From Bacillus_CJ salitolerans (GTDB lineage: Bacteria > Bacillota > Bacilli > Bacillales > SA4), in contig NZ_JBHUEM010000009.1 in NCBI RefSeq assembly GCF_042680805.1, positions 1 to 64,000 on the forward strand: a DNA stretch of 64,000 nt, written 5' to 3'. Of the stretch, positions 16,945-25,772 are shown in pieces; the stretch's first letter is position 1, and every line of letters starts with the position of its first letter. The translations under genes and the position numbers were made by a program. The notes below the pieces were generated by a model that saw nothing but the letters and a program-made list of their open reading frames with translations, did no database searches and was not told the origin of the DNA.

Positions 16945-17579
16945 TAAAAACCATTTAAAAACGGATTTGAATCCATTTCTTGTTGAATCGTAGTCTCGCC
17001 GCCGTGTCCGGATAGGACAAGTGTTTCTTCCGGCAAGGTAAGTAGCTTATCATGAATACTCTTCATGAGAACATCGTAATTTCCACCTGGTAAATCTGTT
17101 CTTCCTATACTCCCTTCAAATAATGCATCACCGGAAAAAACTAGGTTTTCATCTTTAAAATAAATGGAAATACTTCCTGGTGAATGACCTGGGGTCTCGA
17201 ATATTTCAAATGTAAAACTACCTATCGACATCAGTCCTTCAGAAGATATAATTTCTTCAGCTGGTTTTAAACGAATAGGCTCTCCAAATGGAAGATTAAT
17301 GGATAAGTTTAGAGCAGGATCCATTAGCCAGCTTTGCTCTTTCTTGTGAATATAAACGGGAATTTCGTACATGTCCCTAACATCATCGACAGCACCTATA
17401 TGATCATAATGAGCATGTGTTAGTAATATGGCAATCGGCTTTAGTTGGTTTTCCTTAATATACCCAAATACTTTGCTTGGTTCACTTCCTGGATCAATGA
17501 TTAAACACTCTTTTTGTTGATTCGAAATTATGTAAGCATTTGTGCCAATCGGACCTAATGGCATTCTTCTCCACTTCAC
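16944..17579 (-). CDS. yqgX: metallo-beta-lactamase-fold hydrolase YqgX
   Basis: A 211-residue glyoxalase II-like hydrolase. Metal ligands are visible: HAHYDHIG (HxHxDH), the His of TPGHSPGS, the Asp of FSGDALFEGSIGRTD and the terminal LSGHGG. The start is assigned to GTG at 17579 giving MKWRRMPLGPIGTNAY, because TGGAGGG lies 7 bases upstream and inside the longer frame from 17594. Likely thioester or related ester hydrolysis in the cytoplasm. First gene of a pair with the MidA-type methyltransferase. Confidence 0.92.
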   Translation of the reverse strand: MKWRRMPLGPIGTNAYIISNQQKECLIIDPGSEPSKVFGYIKENQLKPIAILLTHAHYDHIGAVDDVRDMYEIPVYIHKKEQSWLMDPALNLSINLPFGEPIRLKPAEEIISSEGLMSIGSFTFEIFETPGHSPGSISIYFKDENLVFSGDALFEGSIGRTDLPGGNYDVLMKSIHDKLLTLPEETLVLSGHGGETTIQQEMDSNPFLNGF

Positions 17580-17640
17580 TTGAAATCCCTCCATTTACAA
17601 ACTACTAGTCATTATTTTACACTAAAAAATAGGATGACGG

Positions 17641-17825
17641 AACAAAAGGCTCAGCGCGCCCCGTTTAACCTCGACAAGCAAATGTTACTTGAAGAGTAAA
17701 GAGTGCTTTTTCCTTTTACTCTTCAAGTAACATTTGACCACGAGAAGGGTGAAATTGCAAAGATTGACGCACTTTCATCTTGGTAGAGTGCTGGAGCAGA
17801 ATACTTAGAACACGTAATTTGATAG
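17641..17825 (+). repeat. dispersed intergenic repeat, copy B (divergent)
   Basis: It starts AACAAAAGGCTCAGCGCGCC and ends with GTGCTGGAGC. Hairpin 1 has different arms from copy A (TGTTACTTGAAGAGTAAA and its complement, about 18 bp) but remains perfectly paired. Hairpin 2 is reduced to TGAAATTGC opposite GCACTTTCA with one mismatch. It lies between divergent yqgX and the gene at 17871 and could affect their leaders. Confidence 0.8.
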
Positions 17826-17870
17826 TATAAAAACGTATTCTTATCCTAAAAAATAGAGGAATGATAATAA

Positions 17871-18350
17871 ATGAAAAGTATATATGGAATTGAATTATTA
17901 GACGCAAGCTATGCCGATATCATTGAGCCCTTTCTTCCAATTACTCATTCCTTTTTAGGAAGCTTCTCTTCTATTTATTTGTTTAATTCTTACGAAGACA
18001 TCTCTTACTTGCAAAATCAATTAGAGGAATATGAGATCATTGACAGTGTTCATCACTTATTAAAGCTTGAAAACGTAGAGTATTTTGAGGGTTCAGGTAG
18101 TTTAAATGATTATGGATTCAAGTTTCCTAATCAATCCTATTACGTAATCAGGAACATGGTTCGAGCGTTTTCCATTTTAAGTGGGGATGAGCAAGAAATT
18201 AAAATGGCTTTGTTACAATTTGATGAACATTTATTAGCAAAACAGGGTAAGTTATATGTAGTAGACGCTCATCATCAAGGTCTAATAGAAAAAATTGCAG
18301 AAGCCTACAATATAACGGTGTCCTTTTTAAACCTCGACAAAATGGTTTAA
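17871..18350 (+). CDS. hypothetical protein, 159 residues
   Basis: I do not recognise this protein. It is acidic and soluble, with no signal peptide or membrane helix, and looks alpha/beta (SIYGIELLDASYADIIEPF, GKLYVVDAHHQGLIEKIAEAYNITVSFLN). The ATG at 17871 follows AGAGGAATGATAATAA. The clear ribosome binding site, normal codon use and absence of a competing frame support a real gene. It sits between yqgX and yqgW where B. subtilis has no gene that I recall, so it is probably lineage-specific. Confidence 0.75.
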   Translation: MKSIYGIELLDASYADIIEPFLPITHSFLGSFSSIYLFNSYEDISYLQNQLEEYEIIDSVHHLLKLENVEYFEGSGSLNDYGFKFPNQSYYVIRNMVRAFSILSGDEQEIKMALLQFDEHLLAKQGKLYVVDAHHQGLIEKIAEAYNITVSFLNLDKMV

Positions 18351-18455
18351 AACGATTAAAATAAGGTAGGATATATGTTACATATGCTAGAGGTATTAAA
18401 ACTTAGGATAAAAAATAACCTCTCATGTAAAAATTAATAGAAGGGGGTATTATTC

Positions 18456-18629
18456 ATGGGTTTAGTCATTATTTTCGCATTAGTTACGTTATTAGCAGTT
18501 GCAGGAACAGTTCGTTCCCTTCGTGAAAAAAATATGCTTGGTTTATTGTTTGCAGCAGGAACGCTTGTAGTATTTGGTTGGTTTACAATCATGACTTTAA
18601 TCAATCATGGATTCCCAGTTGCTCATTAA
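18456..18629 (+). CDS. yqgW: DUF2759 family small membrane protein YqgW
   Basis: A 57-residue protein: two hydrophobic helices (GLVIIFALVTLLAVAGTV and LGLLFAAGTLVVFGWFTIM) joined by a basic loop RSLREKN, ending PVAH. AGAAGGGGG lies before the ATG at 18456. Matches the small Bacillus YqgW (DUF2759) family by length, topology and position next to yqgV/yqgX. Role unknown. Confidence 0.85.
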   Translation: MGLVIIFALVTLLAVAGTVRSLREKNMLGLLFAAGTLVVFGWFTIMTLINHGFPVAH

Positions 18630-18644
18630 TTGACTACTATTAGC

Positions 18645-18677
18645 CCCTAAGTGTTTTTAATACTTTTAGGGACTTTT
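18645..18677 (+). terminator. weak terminator after yqgW
   Basis: CCCTAA pairs with TTAGGG around a 15-base region, followed by a short T-rich run. Confidence 0.45.
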
Positions 18678-18720
18678 CAAATGCTATTATGGGGGAAAAT
18701 GATAATCCCCCTATAAATGT

Positions 18721-18757
18721 AAAGCCATCAACTAAAGTTGATGGCTTTTATTTTTAA
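18721..18757. terminator. strong terminator downstream of yqgW
   Basis: A 13-bp perfect stem (AAAGCCATCAACT and its complement, 2-base loop) followed by TTTTATTTTT on the plus strand. Confidence 0.9.
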
Positions 18758-18759
18758 GA

Positions 18760-18997
18760 AAGTATAAGTTTCTGGTGGTTAGTTTATACAATGTTACGGC
18801 TAAATCCAGCTCTAGCGCCCAGCCAAGATGAAATGGCAACGATCTTTGCCATTTCATCCTACTCGAGAGAAAAAGAAAAATCACTTTTCCATAGTCAACT
18901 AACCTGTCATGAATATAAGGGTAAACCACCCTTTTTTTCATGACAGAACATTTGCTCTGCCTTAGGCTAAACGGGGCGCCCTGAGCCTTTTGTTCTT
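18760..18997 (-). repeat. dispersed intergenic repeat, copy C (reverse)
   Basis: The same element as copy A on the opposite strand. Both signatures are present. Hairpin 1 has TGTCATGAA arms. Hairpin 2 reads TGAAATGGCAA opposite TTGCCATTTCA, a paired G-to-A and C-to-T change relative to copy A that keeps the 11-bp helix intact. It lies between convergent yqgW and yqgV. Confidence 0.85.
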
Positions 18998-19009
18998 CTT
19001 ATTCTTTTT

Positions 19010-19324
19010 TTACTTCTCCAATTCACGCCTTACACTGTCTAATTTATCATTCATCGTTACTTTTTTATCACGACGGTCATCAATTCTAATATTTGTTGCT
19101 ACTCTCATAATTCCCTTCTTAAAAGGGGATTCATGAATTGCCTGAATGACCTCAAATAATACAGGAAGATTTCCTTCAATGATTGTACTCATAGGTGTTA
19201 ATTGAAAAGTAATTAATCCTTGTTCTTCATACTTTTTAAGAATGCTCTGTATTTCTGCAACATAAGGACTTACACTTGGAGAACCAGTACCTGTTGGAAT
19301 CACTGTAACGTCTACAATAGCCAT
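19010..19324 (-). CDS. yqgV: MTH1187-type thiamine-binding protein YqgV
   Basis: A 104-residue ferredoxin-like-fold protein of the MTH1187/YkoF-related family: it starts with a beta strand VDVTVIPTGTGSPSVSPYVAEI and contains FQLTPMSTIIEGN, the ligand-site region of this family. Members bind thiamine or its precursors, but the physiological ligand here is not shown. Start behind GAGGTGAATAATTT. It is 17 bases after the YqgU gene, probably co-transcribed. Confidence 0.88.
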   Translation of the reverse strand: MAIVDVTVIPTGTGSPSVSPYVAEIQSILKKYEEQGLITFQLTPMSTIIEGNLPVLFEVIQAIHESPFKKGIMRVATNIRIDDRRDKKVTMNDKLDSVRRELEK

Positions 19325-19341
19325 AAATTATTCACCTCTAA

Positions 19342-20466
19342 TTAAAATGATTGTTTTACGAAGAAATGTACAGTCCTATTCTTTATATCAAGAATTTCCT
19401 CAAATTGAAACCCTATAAGGCAAAGTTCCCCATCAGGAGAAATACTAATAGGTCGATTCTCCGTGTTTTTCAGTAATTGCGTTCCTTCTCCTGTTTCTGT
19501 TGAGAATTGTATAAACGATAATGATTCTGGCTCAGATCCGATTGCAGTTGGTTTAAATAAGTATAATTGTTTTGAACCTGAATGATAATCGAAATTAGGT
19601 ACCCACCACCTATCAGAAAATGTATTAATCATAGGTAATGTAAATTCTTGGATGACCTTTAAGCTTTTTTGATCATATAATTGATAAATAGATTTCATCT
19701 GAGCGGATGTAACCGTAAGTAATATATCTTTAAATGATTGAAAAGCGAGAATTTGGTCAATCATTTTTTCTTCTTTTCCACTTTCTAAATCATACACGTA
19801 TAAAGGAGCATTAAAACTTGTATTTTCTTCATCCCACTTCAAGTAAGCAACTTTTGTTGTATCGACCCATTGTATAAATGGCTGATTTACCTCTGGATTA
19901 GTAACTGTCTTCGTTTGCACACTTAACACATACGTTTCAAAAGACCAATCATCTAAAAAGCTCGTTACAAATAGCTCATGCTCGTTGAATGGATTCCAAA
20001 CAAATTGAAGCTCAATTGAGCCAACTCCCCACTTTAAAGCTTCCTTACCTTTATGATCAAGTAGTACTAAATTTGCTTCATAGCTTGTAACAGCCGTATG
20101 TACAACAAAATATCTCCTACTAGGATTTGCTTGTAAAGTGATAATTTGATCTTTTGTTTCGTAAAACAATTCTGATTCACCATTGAATATATTATAACGA
20201 TAGATCTTAGAGCCTTGGGTACCATTGGTAATATACAGGATGGTCTGGTTATCATACCAATCTGCAACAGAGTTAAAGTAATCTCCCTTTACTTGTAGAG
20301 GAATGATAGTCTTTTCACCAAAAAATTGTCCGGAAGGTTGCACTTTGTAGTCAAAGGTATACTCTTTCATCGGAGCAAGTGTATATCCATCTGTTTCAAA
20401 AGAATTACAAGCAGAAAGAATAGAAAAACTAGCACATATAATAAACCATACAAAGAAACGGATCAA
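19342..20466 (-). CDS. yqgU: YqgU-like lipoprotein (beta-propeller type)
   Basis: A 374-residue exported lipoprotein. The N-terminus has basic IR, a hydrophobic stretch FFVWFIICASFSILS, then the lipobox ending SAC. The mature part consists of repeated beta-strand blocks (IIPLQVKGDYFNSVADWYD, LFVTSFLDDWSFETY, SISPDGELCLIGF) suggesting a WD40/TolB-like propeller. The TTG start at 20466 is preferred because GAGGTG lies 6 bases upstream; GTG at 20475 is an alternative. Function unknown. Confidence 0.82.
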   Translation of the reverse strand: MIRFFVWFIICASFSILSACNSFETDGYTLAPMKEYTFDYKVQPSGQFFGEKTIIPLQVKGDYFNSVADWYDNQTILYITNGTQGSKIYRYNIFNGESELFYETKDQIITLQANPSRRYFVVHTAVTSYEANLVLLDHKGKEALKWGVGSIELQFVWNPFNEHELFVTSFLDDWSFETYVLSVQTKTVTNPEVNQPFIQWVDTTKVAYLKWDEENTSFNAPLYVYDLESGKEEKMIDQILAFQSFKDILLTVTSAQMKSIYQLYDQKSLKVIQEFTLPMINTFSDRWWVPNFDYHSGSKQLYLFKPTAIGSEPESLSFIQFSTETGEGTQLLKNTENRPISISPDGELCLIGFQFEEILDIKNRTVHFFVKQSF

Positions 20467-20769
20467 AACACTCACCTCATTACTACCTATATTAATAAGA
20501 CGATTCGGACTACAAAAAGTTTCAAATTTATTTTCTCATAACATCCTTCTTTATCTATAACCGATATTGTGACGCTTCAACCAGATAAATTTTTTTCTTA
20601 TGAGCCGTATATGGTCTCCCTGATTTCAAAAAAAATGGCTACTTTTCTTCAATTCCTTGTAGTGTAGACATGTAGTAAGACCATTGATATACATTTTTCC
20701 ATTCAATTTGTTAAAAATATAACATGTTTTTATTGAAAAAAAATAGATATACTCAGCTTTTTGTAATTT

Positions 20770-20900
20770 AACAGAAAACTTAAGAAAATTTATCAGTGAC
20801 CTCATATATTTATCAGCAGCTTTTCATGTTATCGGAAACTTTCCACACGTTTTCGGCAACTCTTACTATTTTAACAGCCATATCATCTGTATGATCAGTA
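20770..20900. repeat. degenerate ~21-bp tandem repeat, tract 2
   Basis: Seven loose units of the form TTATCAGCAACTT plus filler. The core C lies at about 20772, 20794, 20814, 20833, 20854, 20875 and 20896, so the spacing is 19-22 bases. Same unit type as the tract at 111-190. It occupies the gene-free stretch between the yqgU start and the yqgT terminator; the remainder (20476-20769) is plain AT-rich DNA. Confidence 0.6.
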
Positions 20901-20913
20901 GCTACTAATCCTC

Positions 20914-20948
20914 TCAAAAAACAGCCGCGCTAATGGCGACTGTTTTTA
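20914..20948 (-). terminator. terminator of yqgT
   Basis: AAAAACAG pairs with CTGTTTTT, with an inner CGC/GCG helix. The stem reaches the yqgT stop codon and is followed by T residues on the minus strand. Confidence 0.75.
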
Positions 20949-22139
20949 TATCATATATAAACTAGCTAGAAAAATACCGATAGACTGTTTATATATTTCA
21001 TCAAACTGTGAGATTGGAAGAGGATTTACCCCTTCTCCTAATTCAACTGTATATCCTGGACGCCTGTAGGTTAAGATAAACCAATCCCTAAAACCAGCAT
21101 GACTATCGATGTCTTTGACTGCTTTATATCCACTAACTCTCTCAAATTCGTTTACAATACTCTCGGCAATTGGCGGTTCGTGATTTAAGTACCCCCAATA
21201 GATTTCCTTTCCTTGTGTATGAAACGCAACGACCATTGAAAAATCACTAGTCTTTGTTAATTCGGCTATGGCAATAGACTCAGGTTCAGATAACGGTGCA
21301 TCCCCTGGATAATCACGTGGTGCTGGTGACTTTGGTTCCTTTCGCCCTTTTTCAATCTCCCAATACGACGGATATTGATTATTTAGATCCACTCCCCGAA
21401 TATTAGCTTTCCAATTTCTAAAATCATGACTTCCTCCATTGATTTCCAATACTTCTGAGTGATAAGCCGCTTTTTCAGGAAGACCGTTTAGAACAAGGTC
21501 AACTCCATCGGGATTTACCATGGGTACAATAGATAAGGTAACCTTATGGAAATAAGGCTCCATTTGATGCCCATTAATGGACCCAAAATTTGTTAATGCG
21601 AGAAGATAATCATTCACAAATTGCATGATTACAGAAGTAGTAATCCATTCATTTGCATGAAAAGACCCGTTAATATGAATATGTTTATCTCCGGTTCCAA
21701 TTTTTATCTCGTATAGGTCTTTATTTAGCACCGATTTTCCAATTGAATGTACCTTTATGAAAGGGAACACTGTTCGAAGTCTTTGAATATCGGTGACAAG
21801 CGTTGGATAGTCATATTCCTGCTTTCCTTTTACAAGGCTATCGGTTACTCTTGTAGGGACAAAGATATGTTGCCCCGTTTGGAGTTCATTTGGATTAATC
21901 GTAGGATTTAATAAGATAAGCGCATCTAAAGAGGTATTGCGATTCTGCGCAATCGCTGCTAGATTATCACCAGCACTAATCACGTACTTATTCTTAACAA
22001 AACCAGGAATATAGACTTCACTGCCGATTTTAAGATTCATAGGATCAACATGATTCGATTGAATGAGTAAATACAGAGGAACCTCATATAACTGACTATA
22101 ATAAAAAAGTGTATCCCCTTGTCTCACTGTAACTTTCAT
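20946..22139 (-). CDS. yqgT: LysM-M14 peptidase, gamma-D-glutamyl-L-diamino acid endopeptidase I type
   Basis: 397 residues: two N-terminal LysM repeats (about 1-45 and 49-95; each with a GD(T/N)L start and a VPTR/IPGF end), then a zinc carboxypeptidase domain. Zinc ligands are H and E of SFHANEWITT with the later His in VVAFHTQGKEIYWGY; the catalytic Glu is in GYTVELGEG. No signal peptide is present, as in forms acting inside the mother cell or spore. It should cut gamma-D-Glu-diaminopimelate bonds in peptidoglycan. Start behind AAAGGAGGG. Confidence 0.92.
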   Translation of the reverse strand: MKVTVRQGDTLFYYSQLYEVPLYLLIQSNHVDPMNLKIGSEVYIPGFVKNKYVISAGDNLAAIAQNRNTSLDALILLNPTINPNELQTGQHIFVPTRVTDSLVKGKQEYDYPTLVTDIQRLRTVFPFIKVHSIGKSVLNKDLYEIKIGTGDKHIHINGSFHANEWITTSVIMQFVNDYLLALTNFGSINGHQMEPYFHKVTLSIVPMVNPDGVDLVLNGLPEKAAYHSEVLEINGGSHDFRNWKANIRGVDLNNQYPSYWEIEKGRKEPKSPAPRDYPGDAPLSEPESIAIAELTKTSDFSMVVAFHTQGKEIYWGYLNHEPPIAESIVNEFERVSGYKAVKDIDSHAGFRDWFILTYRRPGYTVELGEGVNPLPISQFDEIYKQSIGIFLASLYMI

Positions 22140-22272
22140 ACTTTCCCTCCTTTAATCTTCATGCTGATTTAATGTATGAAATCAATTCAAAAAATATTAG
22201 TGTATACATTTTTGCCATGACAAAGGATGATAGTCCCTATTTTTGTGATGAAAGGAAATGTTCAAAGTATTG

Positions 22273-22305
22273 CTAAAAGCCCTGACGTTAATCAGGGCTT
22301 TTTCT
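22273..22305 (-). terminator. terminator of the LTA synthase-like gene
   Basis: AAGCCCTGA pairs with TCAGGGCTT around CGTTAA, directly beyond the stop codon at 22306. Confidence 0.85.
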
Positions 22306-24186
22306 TTAGTTATTACCTCGGTAGCTATTACCTTCATAGAAACGAAGTAAATCACCATATACAATTCGATCTGAGTAGTCTAGTTCCTGTTTTGCCTTAT
22401 TCATGAATGGCTCACAGGAAGTGCCGTCAACTGCTTCACCTGTTGCTTTATCATAACATGTGCTCTTTGTGTATACAAAGTTGCTTGTAATAAAGCTACC
22501 ATCACGAAGAACAGTTAAAGGTATTTTACCATTAGAGAATAAATCAGTTCCGAACTGGACATCATTTCTAGTATCAATACCTAGTAAATGAAGAATCGTC
22601 GGTTTAAGATCAATTTGTCCAGAAACGGTTGAAATTGTTTTTCCTTCCATGCCAGGAATGTGAATGATTAAAGGAACCTTTTGTAACTGTACTGTATCAA
22701 AAGGAGTAATTTCTTCTTTTCCTAAAAATTGAGCCATCGCTTTATTGTGGTTTTCAGAAATCCCATAGTGGTCACCGTAAATAATGATGATTGAATCCTC
22801 ATACATTCCTTCAGCTTTCAGTCGTTCAATGAACAGCTTAATGGCTTCATCAGTGTAACGGACTGTTGGAAAATAACGATTTAGTGTTCGACTATTTGAC
22901 GTATATTCATTAATTGATTTATCTTCCTCACCTAATTCAAATGGAAAATGATTCGTCAAGGTAATGAATTTCGCATAATATGGTTCAGGCAACGATTTTA
23001 AGTGGTTAATCGATTGTTCAAAAAAGTCTTTGTCTTTCAGTCCCCACCCAATTGAATTTTCTTCTGTAATCATGTAGTCATTTAACTCAAAGAAACGATC
23101 ATATCCTAATGACTGATACATAATATCTCGATTCCAAAAGCTTTTATTATTGGCGTGAAGTACGGCTGAATAATAGCCATACTCTTTAATCATTTCAGGG
23201 GTAGCTGTAAATTCATTTGTACCATGTGTAAAAAATACAGCTCCTCGTCCCAATGGATAAAGGGAGTTATCAAGTAAAAATTCTGAATCTGATGTTTTAC
23301 CTTGACCTGTCTGATGGTAAAAATTATCAAAGTAGAAGCTCTCTTGAATAAAGTCATTTAAAAATGGTGTTATTTCTTCACCATCAAGGGTTTCTCCAAT
23401 AACAAAATTTTGGGTTGATTCCATTGAAATTAAAATAATATTTTTATCCTTAGCTACTCCAAACATTTCTTCATTCGGTTTACGATAATTTGATTTTAAA
23501 TAGTTCTCAATTTCAATAAATTCACTACCATTTGCAAAAGCTCTTTGTGCCCTTGACTTTGATTGTAAAAACATATCATAAAGGTGAAAGTTGTAAGTTC
23601 CGATATTTTTCACTAATATTTCTCTGTCAAACGTTCTCGTTAACAATTGTGGACGTTCTACTTCAGCTAATCCTAAATTCACAACAGATAAAATAATCGC
23701 AATTAGAATATAACGAGCTTTTTGCCTTTTTGTAAGTTCCATTGATGTTGCAATTTGCCCTTTTTTCTTAGTTATCTTAAGAACAAGAGCTATAAATAAT
23801 ATATCCACAAAGAATAATAGGTCAGTGACTCTGATTAATTCGAATGCACTATTTCCTAAGTCACCCATATTACTTGTTTGAAAGAGGACAGGAATTGTCA
23901 AGAAATCGTTGAAAAAACGATAGTAAACAGCATTTGCATACAATACAAAGCTCGTTATGATACTAAATACGAACATTAGTCGGATCCTTCTCTTCTCTTT
24001 TACAACAAACAGGATTCCAAAAAAGAATAATAAAAAGCTTAACGGATTAATAAATAAAATAAACTCTTGCATCATCGATTCTATTTTAATATCAAAACTA
24101 GTTTTATAGACAATGTACGTTTTTAACCACAACATGACAACGGTTAAGAATAATGGCCATGTCTTTGCCAATGTTGATTTCACCAT
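22306..24186 (-). CDS. yqgS: LtaS-family lipoteichoic acid synthase / primase-like protein
   Basis: A 626-residue polytopic enzyme. Five N-terminal membrane helices (within about residues 5-190) precede an extracellular sulfatase-like domain. The catalytic Thr lies in GQGKTSDSEFLLDNSLYPLGRG; metal-binding segments include IILISMEST and IIIYGDHYG. It polymerises or primes glycerol-phosphate from phosphatidylglycerol. The start at 24186 follows TTGGAGG with 8-base spacing; the longer frame (24225) has no such site. By synteny it equals B. subtilis YqgS, one of four LtaS paralogs. Confidence 0.92.
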   Translation of the reverse strand: MVKSTLAKTWPLFLTVVMLWLKTYIVYKTSFDIKIESMMQEFILFINPLSFLLFFFGILFVVKEKRRIRLMFVFSIITSFVLYANAVYYRFFNDFLTIPVLFQTSNMGDLGNSAFELIRVTDLLFFVDILFIALVLKITKKKGQIATSMELTKRQKARYILIAIILSVVNLGLAEVERPQLLTRTFDREILVKNIGTYNFHLYDMFLQSKSRAQRAFANGSEFIEIENYLKSNYRKPNEEMFGVAKDKNIILISMESTQNFVIGETLDGEEITPFLNDFIQESFYFDNFYHQTGQGKTSDSEFLLDNSLYPLGRGAVFFTHGTNEFTATPEMIKEYGYYSAVLHANNKSFWNRDIMYQSLGYDRFFELNDYMITEENSIGWGLKDKDFFEQSINHLKSLPEPYYAKFITLTNHFPFELGEEDKSINEYTSNSRTLNRYFPTVRYTDEAIKLFIERLKAEGMYEDSIIIIYGDHYGISENHNKAMAQFLGKEEITPFDTVQLQKVPLIIHIPGMEGKTISTVSGQIDLKPTILHLLGIDTRNDVQFGTDLFSNGKIPLTVLRDGSFITSNFVYTKSTCYDKATGEAVDGTSCEPFMNKAKQELDYSDRIVYGDLLRFYEGNSYRGNN

Positions 24187-24444
24187 ACGGTCATACCTCC
24201 AATTTTTTCTAGATGTGTAAGTCACTTATATTCAGAATATTACGTGTTTTTTTACATTTTATGGGTGTAGCTTAAGGTAAACAAAAATAATATTAATGTG
24301 TTTTTTACAAAAAAGCAATAAGATTTTAGTCTTACAAAGTTATAATAGAAGTTTAGTGAAAATTACTATTTTAGGAACCTAAACATATAGACGTTTACAT
24401 AGGATGAAAAGTTTCATAAATTATATAATTTCCTTATTTTACAA

Positions 24445-24487
24445 TAAAAAAACGAGTCTCATTTCCTAACTGAGACTCGTTTTTATT
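24445..24487 (-). terminator. terminator of glcK
   Basis: An 11-bp perfect stem AACGAGTCTCA with its complement and a TTTTTTT run on the minus strand, about 25 bases past the glcK stop. Confidence 0.9.
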
Positions 24488-24510
24488 ATGTTACAATACC
24501 ATATTCAGTA

Positions 24511-25479
24511 CTATTTTCCTAATTCGTTTTTGACTAACCAAGCTCCACCAATGACCCCTGCATCATTCCCTAAGATAGCTATTTTAATTTCTGCCCCTAT
24601 ACGAACTCTTGGAAATGTAAATTTTGAGAAATATTCTTTAACCGGTTGAAGTAATATTTCTCCAGCTTTGGACACGCCTCCGCCAATGACGATTTTTTCT
24701 GGATTGATACCGTTGGATAAGTTTGCAATGGCAAGACCTAAATGAAAAGCAATAGTATTAATCACGTCCTTTGCAACGGTATCATTATTTTTCACTGCTT
24801 CAAACACATCCTTTGCACTTAACAATCCGTTAGCTTCAAGAACTTTTGATAGCTCTGAACTTTGACCCTTTTGGATATACTCCAAAGCAATGCGAACAAT
24901 TCCTGTTGCAGAAGCAATTGTTTCTAAACATCCTGTTTTACCGCAATTACAATGCGCTCCGCCTTCGGCAATAGAAGTTATGTGTCCGATTTCTCCTCCC
25001 GCACCATTGACACCATGAATTATTTGACCATTAGTAATAATACCACCTCCTACCCCTGTTCCAAGTGTTACACAAATTAAGTTGTCAGCACCTTCCCCGG
25101 CACCACGCCACATTTCTCCTAATGCGGCTAGATTCGCGTCATTGTCTACGAAAACAGGAAGGTCTGTTGCCTCTTCTAATAACCTCTTTAGGGGGTAGTT
25201 CTTCCATCCAATATTTACAGCTTCGTAAATTAATCCTTGTTCCATATTCACTGGTCCAGGAGCACCCATTCCAATTCCAAGAAGCTTTGTCTTTTTCAAG
25301 CCGATTTCTCTTAGCTTTTCATCAATAGCATCGTTTATATCTGAAACGATGTATGACCCCAGCTCATCCCTATTTGTCGGCACTTCCCACTTGTGAACTA
25401 TTACGCCTTGTTCAGTAATAAATGCTAGCTTTATCGTGGTTCCACCTAAATCTACACCTACTAGTAAGTTTTCTTCCAT
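24511..25479 (-). CDS. glcK: ROK-family glucokinase
   Basis: Phosphorylates glucose to glucose-6-phosphate. 322 residues with the ATP-site motif VGVDLGGTTIKLAF at the N-terminus, the sugar-binding VFVDNDANLAALGE and GGEIGHI segments, and the ROK zinc site CNCGKTGCLETIAS. The ATG at 25479 is chosen because AAGGA lies 9 bases upstream, and it begins right after the yqgQ stop (25481); longer starts overlap yqgQ. Co-transcribed with yqgQ, as in B. subtilis. Confidence 0.95.
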   Translation of the reverse strand: MEENLLVGVDLGGTTIKLAFITEQGVIVHKWEVPTNRDELGSYIVSDINDAIDEKLREIGLKKTKLLGIGMGAPGPVNMEQGLIYEAVNIGWKNYPLKRLLEEATDLPVFVDNDANLAALGEMWRGAGEGADNLICVTLGTGVGGGIITNGQIIHGVNGAGGEIGHITSIAEGGAHCNCGKTGCLETIASATGIVRIALEYIQKGQSSELSKVLEANGLLSAKDVFEAVKNNDTVAKDVINTIAFHLGLAIANLSNGINPEKIVIGGGVSKAGEILLQPVKEYFSKFTFPRVRIGAEIKIAILGNDAGVIGGAWLVKNELGK

Positions 25480-25480
25480 C

Positions 25481-25687
25481 TTATCCATTCCTTTTTCTTT
25501 TTTCATTTTCTTGTTCTTGTCGTACAATTAGTTGTCCTATTTTAAAGTCGTTTGGCTCTATGAGTTTTGAATGGAATAATTCTCGTAATTCTTCCTCCAT
25601 CATCTCTAAATCAGCCAAACGATCCCCTACATATATAAAAATTCCGTATCTTCGTAGGAACTGCTGTACATCATATAATGTCTTCAA
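25481..25687 (-). CDS. yqgQ: YqgQ family protein (DUF910)
   Basis: A 68-residue helical protein starting KTLYDVQQFLRRYGIFIYVGDRLADLEMM, typical of the YqgQ/DUF910 family, a small three-helix protein of unknown function. The start codon is TTG at 25687 with AGGTGA 6 bases upstream. Its stop abuts the glcK start, so the two form an operon. Confidence 0.9.
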   Translation of the reverse strand: MKTLYDVQQFLRRYGIFIYVGDRLADLEMMEEELRELFHSKLIEPNDFKIGQLIVRQEQENEKRKRNG

Positions 25688-25772
25688 TAATGATCACCTA
25701 ACCTACTGCTCAATTTTCTTATTATCTTCTTAGAGTAAAGAATATACAAGATTAGGTCAAGTAATGGAGAAA

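Noticed and set aside
17716..17907. Short frames inside the dispersed repeats (also at 18732-18941 and 48004-48198)
   Set aside because: They are by-products of the repeat sequence, differ between copies and lack ribosome binding sites; the third is out of frame with the gene it overlaps.
20770..20900. Possible CRISPR array
   Set aside because: Repeat units are short, degenerate and separated by under 15 bases; no conserved direct repeat, spacers or cas genes.
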